Assembly (NCBI GenBank): GCA_902764915.1 | Contig: CACWXY010000045.1 | Span: 1 to 32,503, forward strand | DNA from: an uncultured Eubacteriales bacterium | GTDB lineage: Bacteria; Bacillota; Clostridia; Christensenellales; Aristaeellaceae | Direction of reading: 5' to 3' | DNA length: 32,503 bases | Shown here: piece after piece, positions 19,176 through 26,590 of the stretch | Layout of the letters: each line of letters opens with the position of its first letter | Position numbering within the stretch: the first letter of the stretch is position 1 | Position numbers and translations under genes: made by a program | The notes under the pieces: generated by a model | The model's database searches: none | What the model saw: only the letters and a program-made list of their open reading frames with translations | What the model was told of the DNA's origin: nothing

Positions 19176-21515
19176 ATGGCGAATCAGTGGCAGCGAATTG
19201 AACACATGCCCTCTACCGGCCTGTATGACCCCATGCAGCGGGTGACAGCCAGTGACAGTCATATTGCTCTGGCGCTGGAGGCAGCTGAAGAAGGACAGGT
19301 ACTTCTGAAAAATGAAGGTATTCTACCTTTTCCAAGGGGCCAAAAACTGGCTGTGTTTGGCAAGGCACAGGCAGATTATGTGCGGGGCGGCGGCGGAAGC
19401 GGCGTTGTCTATACGCCCTACAGCCGATCGCTTCTGGAAGGCCTGGAAATAGAGGAAAAGGATGGCTGTGTCACGCTTTTCCCTGACACCGGTTTTTTCT
19501 ATCGGGATTATGTGGCCCGGCAGTATGGCAGCGGAAAACAGCCGGGGCAGCTGACCGAACCGGAGGTTCCACAGACATTGCTAAAAGATGCGGCGGCATT
19601 CACGGATACAGCCATCATCACGATCTGCCGCTTTTCGGGTGAGGGCTGGGACCGTACGGGCAATGCCTATGACGGTGACTTCTATCTCTCGCACGAGGAA
19701 GAGGCCATGGTAGAAGCTGTGAGGATGCATTTCCCGAAGGTCTGCGTGGTTCTGAATGTAGGCGGTATGATGGATACTGCCTGGCTTCATGGCGTACAGG
19801 CAGCGCTGCTTGCATGGCAGGGCGGTACGGAAGGTGGATGGGCTACGGCCCGGCTTCTGACAGGGAAAGCCACTCCTTCGGGTCATCTGACGGATACTTT
19901 TGCTGTCAACTTTGATGCCTATCCTTCTTCTGCCAGCTTCTGGGAGTCTGAGGATTATGTGGAGTATACCGATGATGTCTATGTAGGATACCGCTACTTT
20001 GAAACCATTCCCGGTGCCAAAGAAAAAGTGGTATATCCTTTTGGATATGGCCTGAGCTATACCAGCTTTACAATGCAGGCAGGAAATGTAACATGCCTGG
20101 AGGATCGCTTTTCTGTACCGGTACGTGTTTGCAACACCGGGAAGCATGCAGGGAAACAGGTTGTGCAGGTCTATGCAGGTTTTCCCCGGGGACGGCTCCA
20201 GAAACCTTCGGTTGTACTGGTCGGGTTTGCAAAAACACGGCTTCTTTTGCCGGGAGAAGAGGAATGCGTGACGATACAGTGGGGAGTCCGGGATTTTGCA
20301 AGCTTTGATGATACCGGTGTGATCTGTTCCCATGCATGGGTGCTGGAAGAAGGCGCGTATTCTTTCTTTGCAGGAGCGAATGCCAGGGAACTGGATATTC
20401 GGGCAGGCACATGGACACTCTCAGAAGACCGGGTTCTGGAAAAACTGGTATCCCGTATGGCACCGCAGAACCTGACACAGCGTCTGCAGTCGGATGGCAC
20501 CATGCAGCCGGTACCGCATGCGGAGAAAGCAGTCCGCCCGATGGATGACATGAACGGGCTGCCCATGGATGGACGAGTGCCGGATGACCGGACATGGATT
20601 GATGAGACTGCGCGCTGGCAGCCTTCCAGTGCCTGTAAGCTGTCGGCTGTGGCGGAAGGTCAGTACGCACTGGACACACTTCTGGATACCCTGACACTGG
20701 ACCAGAAGATTCATCTTCTGGGCGGGCAGCCCAATCGCGGATGTGCCAATACCTATGGCTTCGGGAACATTCCCAAGTACCACATTCCCAATGTCATGAC
20801 CTGTGATGGCCCGGCCGGTGTGCGTATAAAGCCGGAGTGCGGTGTCACGACCACAGCGTTTCCATGTGCGACGCTTCTTGCCTGCAGCTGGAATCTCTCC
20901 ATTCTTGAGCGCGTTGGAACGGCTGCGGCCGAGGAAGCCGCTGAAAACGGATTCGGCGTCTGGCTGGCACCGGCAATGAACATTCATCGGACTCCGCTGT
21001 GCGGGCGGAACTTCGAGTATTACTCGGAAGACCCGCTGGTGACAGGGCTTTGTGCAGCGGCTATGGTGCGCGGAATCCAGAAGATGGGGATTGCGGCTAC
21101 CATCAAGCATTTTGCCTGCAATAACAAGGAAACAAATCGCAGAGAATCCGACTCCCGGGTTTCCGAGCGTGCACTGCGTGAGATTTATCTGCGCGGCTTT
21201 GAAATCTGCGTCAGAACGGCAGACCCGTGGGCGCTGATGACGAGCTATAATATCATTAATGGGGAACGCGCTTCCTGCAATAAGGACCTGATTACGCATA
21301 TTCTTCGGGAAGAGTGGGGATATCGCGGTGTGGTGACGACCGACTGGTATACACATGGGGAACAGTGGCGTGAAATTCTGGCAGGAAATGACATAAAGAT
21401 GGGCTGCGGAACGCCGAAGGAAACGCTCCAGGCGGTGTATGATGGCAGACTCAGTGAGGCCGATGTATCCGCATGCGCCAGGCGTGTTCTGGAAATGATT
21501 CTTAAACTGCGGTAA
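19176..21515 (+). CDS. Family 3 glycoside hydrolase with permuted domain order
   Basis: A 779-residue GH3 enzyme, likely beta-glucosidase or beta-xylosidase. The usual order is reversed. The alpha/beta sandwich domain comes first (EEGQVLLKNEGILPF near residue 36 is its start). A fibronectin III-like domain follows (VQVYAGFPRG, KTRLLLPGEE). The TIM-barrel domain is last, from about residue 500. Barrel motifs are DGPAGVR, GRNFEYYSEDP, KHFACNNKETNR and VVTTDW, in which D723 is the expected nucleophile. Such permuted GH3 enzymes are known from rumen Firmicutes such as Butyrivibrio and Ruminococcus. There is no signal peptide, so it should split imported oligosaccharides. The ATG at 19176 has AAAGGA upstream. 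Confidence 0.92.
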   Translation: MANQWQRIEHMPSTGLYDPMQRVTASDSHIALALEAAEEGQVLLKNEGILPFPRGQKLAVFGKAQADYVRGGGGSGVVYTPYSRSLLEGLEIEEKDGCVTLFPDTGFFYRDYVARQYGSGKQPGQLTEPEVPQTLLKDAAAFTDTAIITICRFSGEGWDRTGNAYDGDFYLSHEEEAMVEAVRMHFPKVCVVLNVGGMMDTAWLHGVQAALLAWQGGTEGGWATARLLTGKATPSGHLTDTFAVNFDAYPSSASFWESEDYVEYTDDVYVGYRYFETIPGAKEKVVYPFGYGLSYTSFTMQAGNVTCLEDRFSVPVRVCNTGKHAGKQVVQVYAGFPRGRLQKPSVVLVGFAKTRLLLPGEEECVTIQWGVRDFASFDDTGVICSHAWVLEEGAYSFFAGANARELDIRAGTWTLSEDRVLEKLVSRMAPQNLTQRLQSDGTMQPVPHAEKAVRPMDDMNGLPMDGRVPDDRTWIDETARWQPSSACKLSAVAEGQYALDTLLDTLTLDQKIHLLGGQPNRGCANTYGFGNIPKYHIPNVMTCDGPAGVRIKPECGVTTTAFPCATLLACSWNLSILERVGTAAAEEAAENGFGVWLAPAMNIHRTPLCGRNFEYYSEDPLVTGLCAAAMVRGIQKMGIAATIKHFACNNKETNRRESDSRVSERALREIYLRGFEICVRTADPWALMTSYNIINGERASCNKDLITHILREEWGYRGVVTTDWYTHGEQWREILAGNDIKMGCGTPKETLQAVYDGRLSEADVSACARRVLEMILKLR

Positions 21516-21528
21516 CCAGCGAAAGAAA

Positions 21529-21554
21529 GCTGCCGGCACATAAGTGCCGGCAGC
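21529..21554. terminator. Hairpin terminator between GH3 and a convergent gene
   Basis: GCTGCCGGCAC (21529-21539) and GTGCCGGCAGC (21544-21554) form an 11-bp GC-rich stem with an ATAA loop, between convergent genes. There is no clear T-run. Confidence 0.7.
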
Positions 21555-21575
21555 ATCCGTGCATAAGGTATGGAA

Positions 21576-21974
21576 TTATCGGGACAGAGCGGAAAGAACA
21601 GCGCTGGGCTCTTCGCCTTCATGACACCGTCGAAGTGCTTCCCTTGCCATCGCAATTTCTTCGGCGAGAGGAGTTGCTGTAAAGCGGTCGCTTTCCTCGA
21701 CCGGCTGTCCGTCGATCAGACAGTATTCTTCCAGCACCTGAGAGCGGCAAAGCCCCAGTGTCTGGGAGAATGTTTCTTCCGGACCGGAAATCAGAGAAAC
21801 CAGTCCCTGAAACAAAGGACGGGAGGTTACCCAAAGCCGTTCACAGTTTTCTTCCCGGCTGTCGGAAATGACAGCTTTTTCAAACTGAAGTTCTGCGACC
21901 TCATTGGTATCCTGATGACAGCAATGGGTTTGACCCTGGTCTTTATAGTAGTGAAGCGTCAGAAGCTTTTGCAT
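21576..21974 (-). CDS. Small hypothetical protein
   Basis: A 132-residue soluble protein that I do not recognise. It has no signal peptide, membrane segment or metal-binding pattern, apart from a Cys/His cluster (HCCHQD) near residue 18. The C-terminal half is helical and acidic (PLAEEIAMAREALRRCHEG). It has a reasonable ribosome binding site (AAAGGGTG, about 6-8 nt before the ATG) and balanced amino acid use, unlike the overlapping plus-strand frame, which is full of Phe and Cys. It is divergent from the glycosyltransferase gene and converges on GH3. Confidence 0.6.
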   Translation of the reverse strand: MQKLLTLHYYKDQGQTHCCHQDTNEVAELQFEKAVISDSREENCERLWVTSRPLFQGLVSLISGPEETFSQTLGLCRSQVLEEYCLIDGQPVEESDRFTATPLAEEIAMAREALRRCHEGEEPSAVLSALSR

Positions 21975-22047
21975 GATATCACCCTTTCGGCAGATATCGT
22001 ATCACAAGAAACGGGAAAGGAAAAGGTGCCCAAGCGCCTGACAGAAT

Positions 22048-23733
22048 ATGAGATTTCGGAATATGTGTGAGAAAATCCATGACTATGTGCATATGCATGG
22101 TCTGCGCTATACTTTTTCACACGGTATACAGAAAGCCATGGAATCATACCTTGGTACGTTCCAGCGAAAATGGGCGTATCTTTCGCCCTCACAGAAAGAA
22201 CTCCGATGGCAGCAGGCGCATCCGCCGCTTGCTGGAACGATTTCGGTGGTGATTCCTGTCTATAAGCCGCGCCTTTCCCATCTGGAGGCATTGGTGAATT
22301 CTCTGCGAAACCAGAGCTATGGAGACTTTGAAGTCATTCTGTTTGAGGCAGGCGGTCTGCCAGAGATTCGCAGGTATCTGCATACGGTGCAGGACACGGA
22401 TTCTCGTTTTCGCATTATTCTGTCCCCGGATAATTACGGTATTTCCGGGAATACAAACCGTGCGGTTGAGCAGGTCTGCACAAACTGGATGGTGCTGATG
22501 GATCATGATGATCTTCTTCCGCCCGATGCGCTCTATCGACTGGCTCAGGAGATGGTGAAGGGCGATGCGGATGTCATCTATACCGACGAGGATAAAGTTA
22601 CGGAAAACGGGAGAACGCATACCGATGCCCACTGGAAACCGGACCTGAGTCCAGATACCCTGCGCTCCAGTAATTACGTGTGTCATCTTCTGGCCATGCG
22701 TACCGCCATGTATTTTACCGTAGGCGGGGAAGATCCGCAGTTTGATGGTTCACAGGATCATGATCTGACACTGCGGCTTATGGAAAAGACATCACGGATA
22801 CGGCATATCCCCGGTATAGGCTACCACTGGCGTACGCTGCGCAGTTCTGCCAGCCATGTCAATCTGTCAGCTTGTCTGGAAGCCTCGGCGCGGGCAGCAC
22901 AGCAGCATACACAGCGAATGGGATTTCCTGCCAGGGTTACCGTGGAAGGGGCAGCACTGCGCTTTGACTATGATATCCGGGACAACCTGCAGGTGGAAGC
23001 CATTGTGATGGAAGAGAAAGCAGGCGACGGAGCACCCTGTGTGCGCAGTCTGAGAAAGAGCGATTATCCAAGGCTGCATGTGCGTACTGTGACAGCACCG
23101 GCTTCACAGCGGCTGGAAAGCATGAACCGCGCTGCCGAGCAGAGCCGGGCAGACGTACTTCTTTTTCTGGATGCCGGCATCCAGCAGGTTGATCACTCCA
23201 CGGTCAGGGAGATGCTCATGTATGCCCAACGTCCCGATGTCGGCGCTGTGACCGTTCCTATCCTGGATCGGAGAGGACGCGTGCTGCATGCAGGCTTTGC
23301 CCTGGGCATGGATGGTATGGCACAGTGCCTGTCAAAAGGCATTTTGCAGAAGGCCGGAGGATTTCATCAGCTTCTGCTGCAGACACATAATGTCAGCGCG
23401 GTCAGTCTCAGCTGCTTTATGGTCCGCAAAGATCATTTCCTGCCTTTCAGGAGTATATGCTCTGGACCGATGGAGATGGTGGACTGGTGTCTCTGCATGC
23501 GGGACAAAGGCTATCTCATGGTCTATACGCCGCATGGTGCGGTCACAGGCAGGAAAACTCCCTATCTGCTTTTGGGACGAAAGCGCGAGGCCGCGGATCT
23601 GAAAGCGCTGAGGGATGCCTGGGGACAGATAGAGGATCCTTACTGGAATCCCTATATGCGCAGGAAAGCGGCTAATTATCAGACAGTGACGCGCCGGGAG
23701 TATCGGAGGATGAAAACGAGTAATGATCTGTGA
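22048..23733 (+). CDS. GT2-family glycosyltransferase with two GT-A-like domains
   Basis: A 561-residue protein. The first GT2 domain starts at about residue 65 (ISVVIPVYKPRLSHLEALV). It has the nucleotide-sugar/metal motif MDHDD (D152-D155), YTDEDK near 178, and the acceptor-side GSQDHDLTLRL. The second, about residues 350-520, keeps a GT-A outline (ADVLLFLDAGIQ, GRVLHAGFALG) but lacks a clear DxD, so it may be non-catalytic. This layout is typical of enzymes for cell-wall rhamnan or other surface polysaccharides. There is no membrane segment. The start is uncertain: neither ATG 22048 nor ATG 22063 has a good ribosome binding site. It overlaps the next gene by 11 nt. Confidence 0.85.
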   Translation: MRFRNMCEKIHDYVHMHGLRYTFSHGIQKAMESYLGTFQRKWAYLSPSQKELRWQQAHPPLAGTISVVIPVYKPRLSHLEALVNSLRNQSYGDFEVILFEAGGLPEIRRYLHTVQDTDSRFRIILSPDNYGISGNTNRAVEQVCTNWMVLMDHDDLLPPDALYRLAQEMVKGDADVIYTDEDKVTENGRTHTDAHWKPDLSPDTLRSSNYVCHLLAMRTAMYFTVGGEDPQFDGSQDHDLTLRLMEKTSRIRHIPGIGYHWRTLRSSASHVNLSACLEASARAAQQHTQRMGFPARVTVEGAALRFDYDIRDNLQVEAIVMEEKAGDGAPCVRSLRKSDYPRLHVRTVTAPASQRLESMNRAAEQSRADVLLFLDAGIQQVDHSTVREMLMYAQRPDVGAVTVPILDRRGRVLHAGFALGMDGMAQCLSKGILQKAGGFHQLLLQTHNVSAVSLSCFMVRKDHFLPFRSICSGPMEMVDWCLCMRDKGYLMVYTPHGAVTGRKTPYLLLGRKREAADLKALRDAWGQIEDPYWNPYMRRKAANYQTVTRREYRRMKTSNDL

Positions 23734-24493
23734 AGTATCATGGAACCAAAGACTGAAAGCGCTTCCCGGGACCATCGGTGTTTATGTGAAGGATCTGGAA
23801 AATGGTGAAATGTATACATATGCGCCGGATGCAGAAGTGATCGCAGCCAGTGTAATCAAGCTTTTCATTATGGCGGAGGTCTTTGCGCAGAAGGAAGAGG
23901 GTCTTCTGCGCCTGGAGGAGACGCATGTGCTGAAGGAGAAGGAGCGGCTTCCTTCCTGCGGTGCGCTGAAGGCGATGCATACGGGCGTCGTGGTTACGAT
24001 AGGGGATCTGGTTCATCTGATGATTACGCTCTCGGACAATACGGCGACGAATATCCTGATCGAGCGTCTGGGAATCGAGCGGATTCAGGAACGGATTGAC
24101 CAGATGGGCCTTTCCCATACGCATATTCGGCGCATGCTATTTCAGCCGGAACTGTCGAAGCAGGGGATTGACAATACACTGACAGCCGCGGATTGCGGAG
24201 TGTTTCTTGAAGCGTTGTATCGGGGAAAGGTGATCTCACCCTCAGCCTCTGCGGATATGCTGAAGATTCTCTTTGACCAGCGGCTGAATGGGAAAATGCC
24301 CTTTTTTCTTCACAGCCAGGGGATAGCCTGCGCCCATAAGACTGGGGAGGATGACGGAATTACGCATGATGTAGGCCTGATTCAGGCAGCACATCCGCTT
24401 GTTTTCTGTTTTTTGTCAGAAAAAACGGATGTGCCACAGGCAGAACGTCTGCTGCAGGATATGGCAAGGGAAATGGCACAAATAAATGCTTGA
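23723..24493 (+). CDS. Class A beta-lactamase-like serine hydrolase lacking the omega-loop Glu
   Basis: A 256-residue protein of the class A beta-lactamase fold. S43-V-I-K46 is the nucleophile motif, S104-D-N106 the SDN motif and K206-T-G208 the KTG motif. In the omega loop, where class A enzymes have E166-P-E-L-N170, the sequence is Q141-P-E-L-S145. Both the deacylating Glu and the Asn that helps hold the water are replaced. It also has no signal peptide, whereas true beta-lactamases are exported. It is therefore more likely a cytoplasmic esterase, amidase or penicillin-binding-like protein than a resistance enzyme. GGAGG lies 13 nt before the ATG, inside the upstream gene. The same domain is common in Clostridia without known function. 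Confidence 0.87.
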   Translation: MICEVSWNQRLKALPGTIGVYVKDLENGEMYTYAPDAEVIAASVIKLFIMAEVFAQKEEGLLRLEETHVLKEKERLPSCGALKAMHTGVVVTIGDLVHLMITLSDNTATNILIERLGIERIQERIDQMGLSHTHIRRMLFQPELSKQGIDNTLTAADCGVFLEALYRGKVISPSASADMLKILFDQRLNGKMPFFLHSQGIACAHKTGEDDGITHDVGLIQAAHPLVFCFLSEKTDVPQAERLLQDMAREMAQINA

Positions 24494-24519
24494 CGCAGGC
24501 AGTGTGCATCTGATATGAT
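24490..24519 (+). promoter_or_regulatory. Promoter of the ABC exporter operon
   Basis: TTGACG (24490-24495), 18-nt spacer, TATGAT (24514-24519), with an extended -10 TG at 24511-24512. It overlaps the stop of the upstream gene and lies about 50 nt before the leader ORF. Confidence 0.78.
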
Positions 24520-24559
24520 GCATTTCGGCGCTTGCGCTGAATAATGAAAAAAGAAAGGA

Positions 24560-24670
24560 GGCTGCCACGATGATTATGAAGACTATGCGGATCAATGGAA
24601 ATAGAAGAAGAAAAGGTGGCAGTCTGCCTGTATAGTGCTATTTGCGCGCTTTCAAAGCACCGTCTGCCAT
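24560..24670 (+). promoter_or_regulatory. Alternative RNA pairings around the leader ORF
   Basis: Segment A, GGCTGCCAC (24560-24568), pairs with segment B, GTGGCAGTC (24616-24624): 9 bp with one G-U. B also pairs with segment C, CTGCCAT (24664-24670), over 7 bp with one G-U. C lies inside the terminator hairpin, so B:C and the terminator exclude each other. B covers the last sense codons of the leader ORF. The design therefore reads as A:B or a ribosome on B giving termination, and a ribosome stalled earlier (over A) freeing B to pair with C and give readthrough. Confidence 0.6.
24570..24635 (+). CDS. Leader peptide ORF (21 aa) controlling the ABC exporter
   Basis: A 21-codon ORF encoding MIMKTMRINGNRRRKGGSLP plus a final Val, ended by TAG. 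AAAGGAGG (24554-24561) lies 8 nt before the ATG, one of the strongest ribosome binding sites in the window. It sits between the promoter and an intrinsic terminator, ahead of two ABC exporter genes. Codons 12-15 are AGA AGA AGA AAA, a basic run that could slow ribosomes. The same layout is known for bmrB in Bacillus subtilis, where translation of a leader peptide sets antitermination of bmrCD. I do not recognise this peptide. The coding call rests on the ribosome binding site and context. Confidence 0.72.
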   Translation: MIMKTMRINGNRRRKGGSLPV

Positions 24671-24698
24671 TCGGATCGGCATACGGTGCTTTTTCTTT
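24654..24698 (+). terminator. Attenuator (intrinsic terminator) before the ABC exporter genes
   Basis: AAAGCACCGT (24654-24663) and ACGGTGCTTT (24683-24692) form a 10-bp stem, with an inner TGCC/GGCA stem, and run into TTTTTCTTT (24690-24698). It stands 34 nt upstream of the first ABC gene, downstream of the promoter, so it must be bypassed for expression. Confidence 0.85.
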
Positions 24699-24731
24699 GT
24701 CATATTAGTGCTGAAAGGAAATGTTGCAACC

Positions 24732-26588
24732 ATGCAGACATATATAAGACGGGACCTGGGAAAGATGAAACCGTCCGGAGCCATGAAACAGCTGGTTTGG
24801 GAGTATGGCGGTCTTTTTCTGCTCTCTGGTCTGTCAACTGTACTCATTGTCATTCTTGGCTACACGACACCGCTTCTGCTGGGGGAGACCATTGACTGTA
24901 TTCTGGGAGGAAAAGCTTCTTCGCTGCCCGACTGGATTCTGGGGCCGCTGCGCGCTATCGGGTGGAACCGCACTTATCTGATGCAGCATCTGTGGATTCT
25001 GGGTATTGCACTGATTGTGCTGCAACTGCTCAATGGCATTTTTTCCTATCTCAAAGGACGATCCATGGCCAAGGCTTCAGAAGGGATCGCACAGACACTG
25101 AGGGAATCATTGTACGCACACCTGCAGAGCCTGCCTTATGCCGAGCATGTGCATGCGCAGACAGGCGATCTAATTCAGCGGTGCACCAGTGATGTGGACA
25201 CCATTCGAAGATTTCTTTCGGTGCAGCTGATGGAAGTGGTCAATGCACTGCTGATGGTCGGGATTGCACTGGTGATACTTCTGCGGCGTGATGCATGGCT
25301 GACACTGTATTCCCTGATGCTGGTTCCCCTGCTTTTCGGATTTGCCATGTGGTTTTTCCGGCGGGTACATAAGGGCTTTCGTCTGGCGGATGAAAGTGAG
25401 GGGCGTATGAGTGCGGTGCTGCAGGAAAACCTGAGCGGAGTGCGTGTCGTGCGCGCTTTTGCACAGCAGGCCAGGGAAGTCGAAAAATTCGATGAGGCGT
25501 CAAAGGACCTGCGGAAAAAGAACCTGCATCTCAACAATCTGCTGGCGATCTACTGGGGCGGCGGCGATGCCATTACCATGACGCAGCAGATGATCTCGCT
25601 TCTTGTGGGCGTATTCTTTGCGCTTCAGGGACGGATCAGTGTGGGCACCCTGATCATATTCACCAGTTATCTCGGACAGCTGCTGTTTCCGATCCGACAG
25701 ATGGGTCGGACACTCTCCGATACAGGAAAGAGCATGATTGCCATGGAGCGTATCCTGGATATCCTTCGGAAGCCTCCGGAAAAGGAAGAGGAAGGTCAGC
25801 TGCAGCCGGACTTATCCGGGGATATTGTGTTTGACCATGTGTGCTTTGCCTATCCGGATGATCATGTGCCGGTGCTCAGGGACCTGTGTGTCACGATTCA
25901 TGGCGGGGAAACGGTAGCCGTACTGGGAGCGACAGGGTCTGGCAAGAGTACGATGATGCTGCTCCTGCAGCGGCTCTATGAACCGGATTCCGGGACGATC
26001 ACCATTGGCGGTGTGGATATACGAAAGATTGACAGGACATACCTGCGCAGCCATGTGGGACTGATTCTTCAGGAGCCGTTTCTCTATTCCAAGACCATAC
26101 GCGAGAATGTGGGCATCGCACAGCGAAATCCACAGATGAAGGATATACGCCGGGCGGCCGATCTGGCCAGTGCCAGCGGGTTTATTGAGCATGCCGAAAA
26201 GGGATATGATACCGTGGTCGGTGAACGTGGGGTGACGCTGTCCGGCGGGCAGAAACAGCGGATAGCCATTGCCCGGACGCTGATGAAAGAGAATCAGGTG
26301 CTGGTCTTTGATGATTCCCTGTCTGCTGTCGATACCCAGACGGACAGCAAGATCCGTGCTTCGCTGAAGCATGTATCCTCCCATACAACCACACTGATCA
26401 TATCGCACCGTATTACCACCCTGTCCCAGGCAGATCGAATTCTGGTGCTGGAGAAAGGCAGGATTACCCAGGAAGGCACGCACCAGGAACTGGTGGCTCA
26501 GGATGGTCTCTATGCCCGAATTTTCAGTATTCAGACGCAGCTGGAGGAAGAACTCAGCGCTGCACAGCAGACGGAAGGAGGTGTGTAA
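24732..26588 (+). CDS. ABC exporter half-transporter, degenerate ATP site (BmrC-like)
   Basis: A 618-residue ABC exporter subunit: six membrane helices (about 25-315), then one nucleotide-binding domain. Walker A is GATGSGKST near residue 399, the signature is LSGGQKQR near 503, and Walker B is VLVFDDSLSAVD near 524. The catalytic Glu after Walker B is Asp, the mark of the degenerate site in heterodimeric exporters such as BmrCD, TM287/288 and LmrCD. The signature is canonical, so it completes the active site of its partner. The ATG at 24732 has AAAGGA about 12 nt upstream; ATG 24765 is an alternative. It is followed 2 nt later by the partner gene. Likely substrates are drugs or other amphipathic molecules. 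Confidence 0.93.
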   Translation: MQTYIRRDLGKMKPSGAMKQLVWEYGGLFLLSGLSTVLIVILGYTTPLLLGETIDCILGGKASSLPDWILGPLRAIGWNRTYLMQHLWILGIALIVLQLLNGIFSYLKGRSMAKASEGIAQTLRESLYAHLQSLPYAEHVHAQTGDLIQRCTSDVDTIRRFLSVQLMEVVNALLMVGIALVILLRRDAWLTLYSLMLVPLLFGFAMWFFRRVHKGFRLADESEGRMSAVLQENLSGVRVVRAFAQQAREVEKFDEASKDLRKKNLHLNNLLAIYWGGGDAITMTQQMISLLVGVFFALQGRISVGTLIIFTSYLGQLLFPIRQMGRTLSDTGKSMIAMERILDILRKPPEKEEEGQLQPDLSGDIVFDHVCFAYPDDHVPVLRDLCVTIHGGETVAVLGATGSGKSTMMLLLQRLYEPDSGTITIGGVDIRKIDRTYLRSHVGLILQEPFLYSKTIRENVGIAQRNPQMKDIRRAADLASASGFIEHAEKGYDTVVGERGVTLSGGQKQRIAIARTLMKENQVLVFDDSLSAVDTQTDSKIRASLKHVSSHTTTLIISHRITTLSQADRILVLEKGRITQEGTHQELVAQDGLYARIFSIQTQLEEELSAAQQTEGGV

Positions 26589-26590
26589 GC

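Noticed and set aside
21570..22070. Plus-strand frame opposite the small hypothetical gene
   Set aside because: Rich in Phe and Cys with no ribosome binding site; the minus-strand frame has better composition and a plausible start.
23723..24493. Functional beta-lactamase resistance gene
   Set aside because: The omega-loop Glu and Asn are missing and there is no signal peptide.
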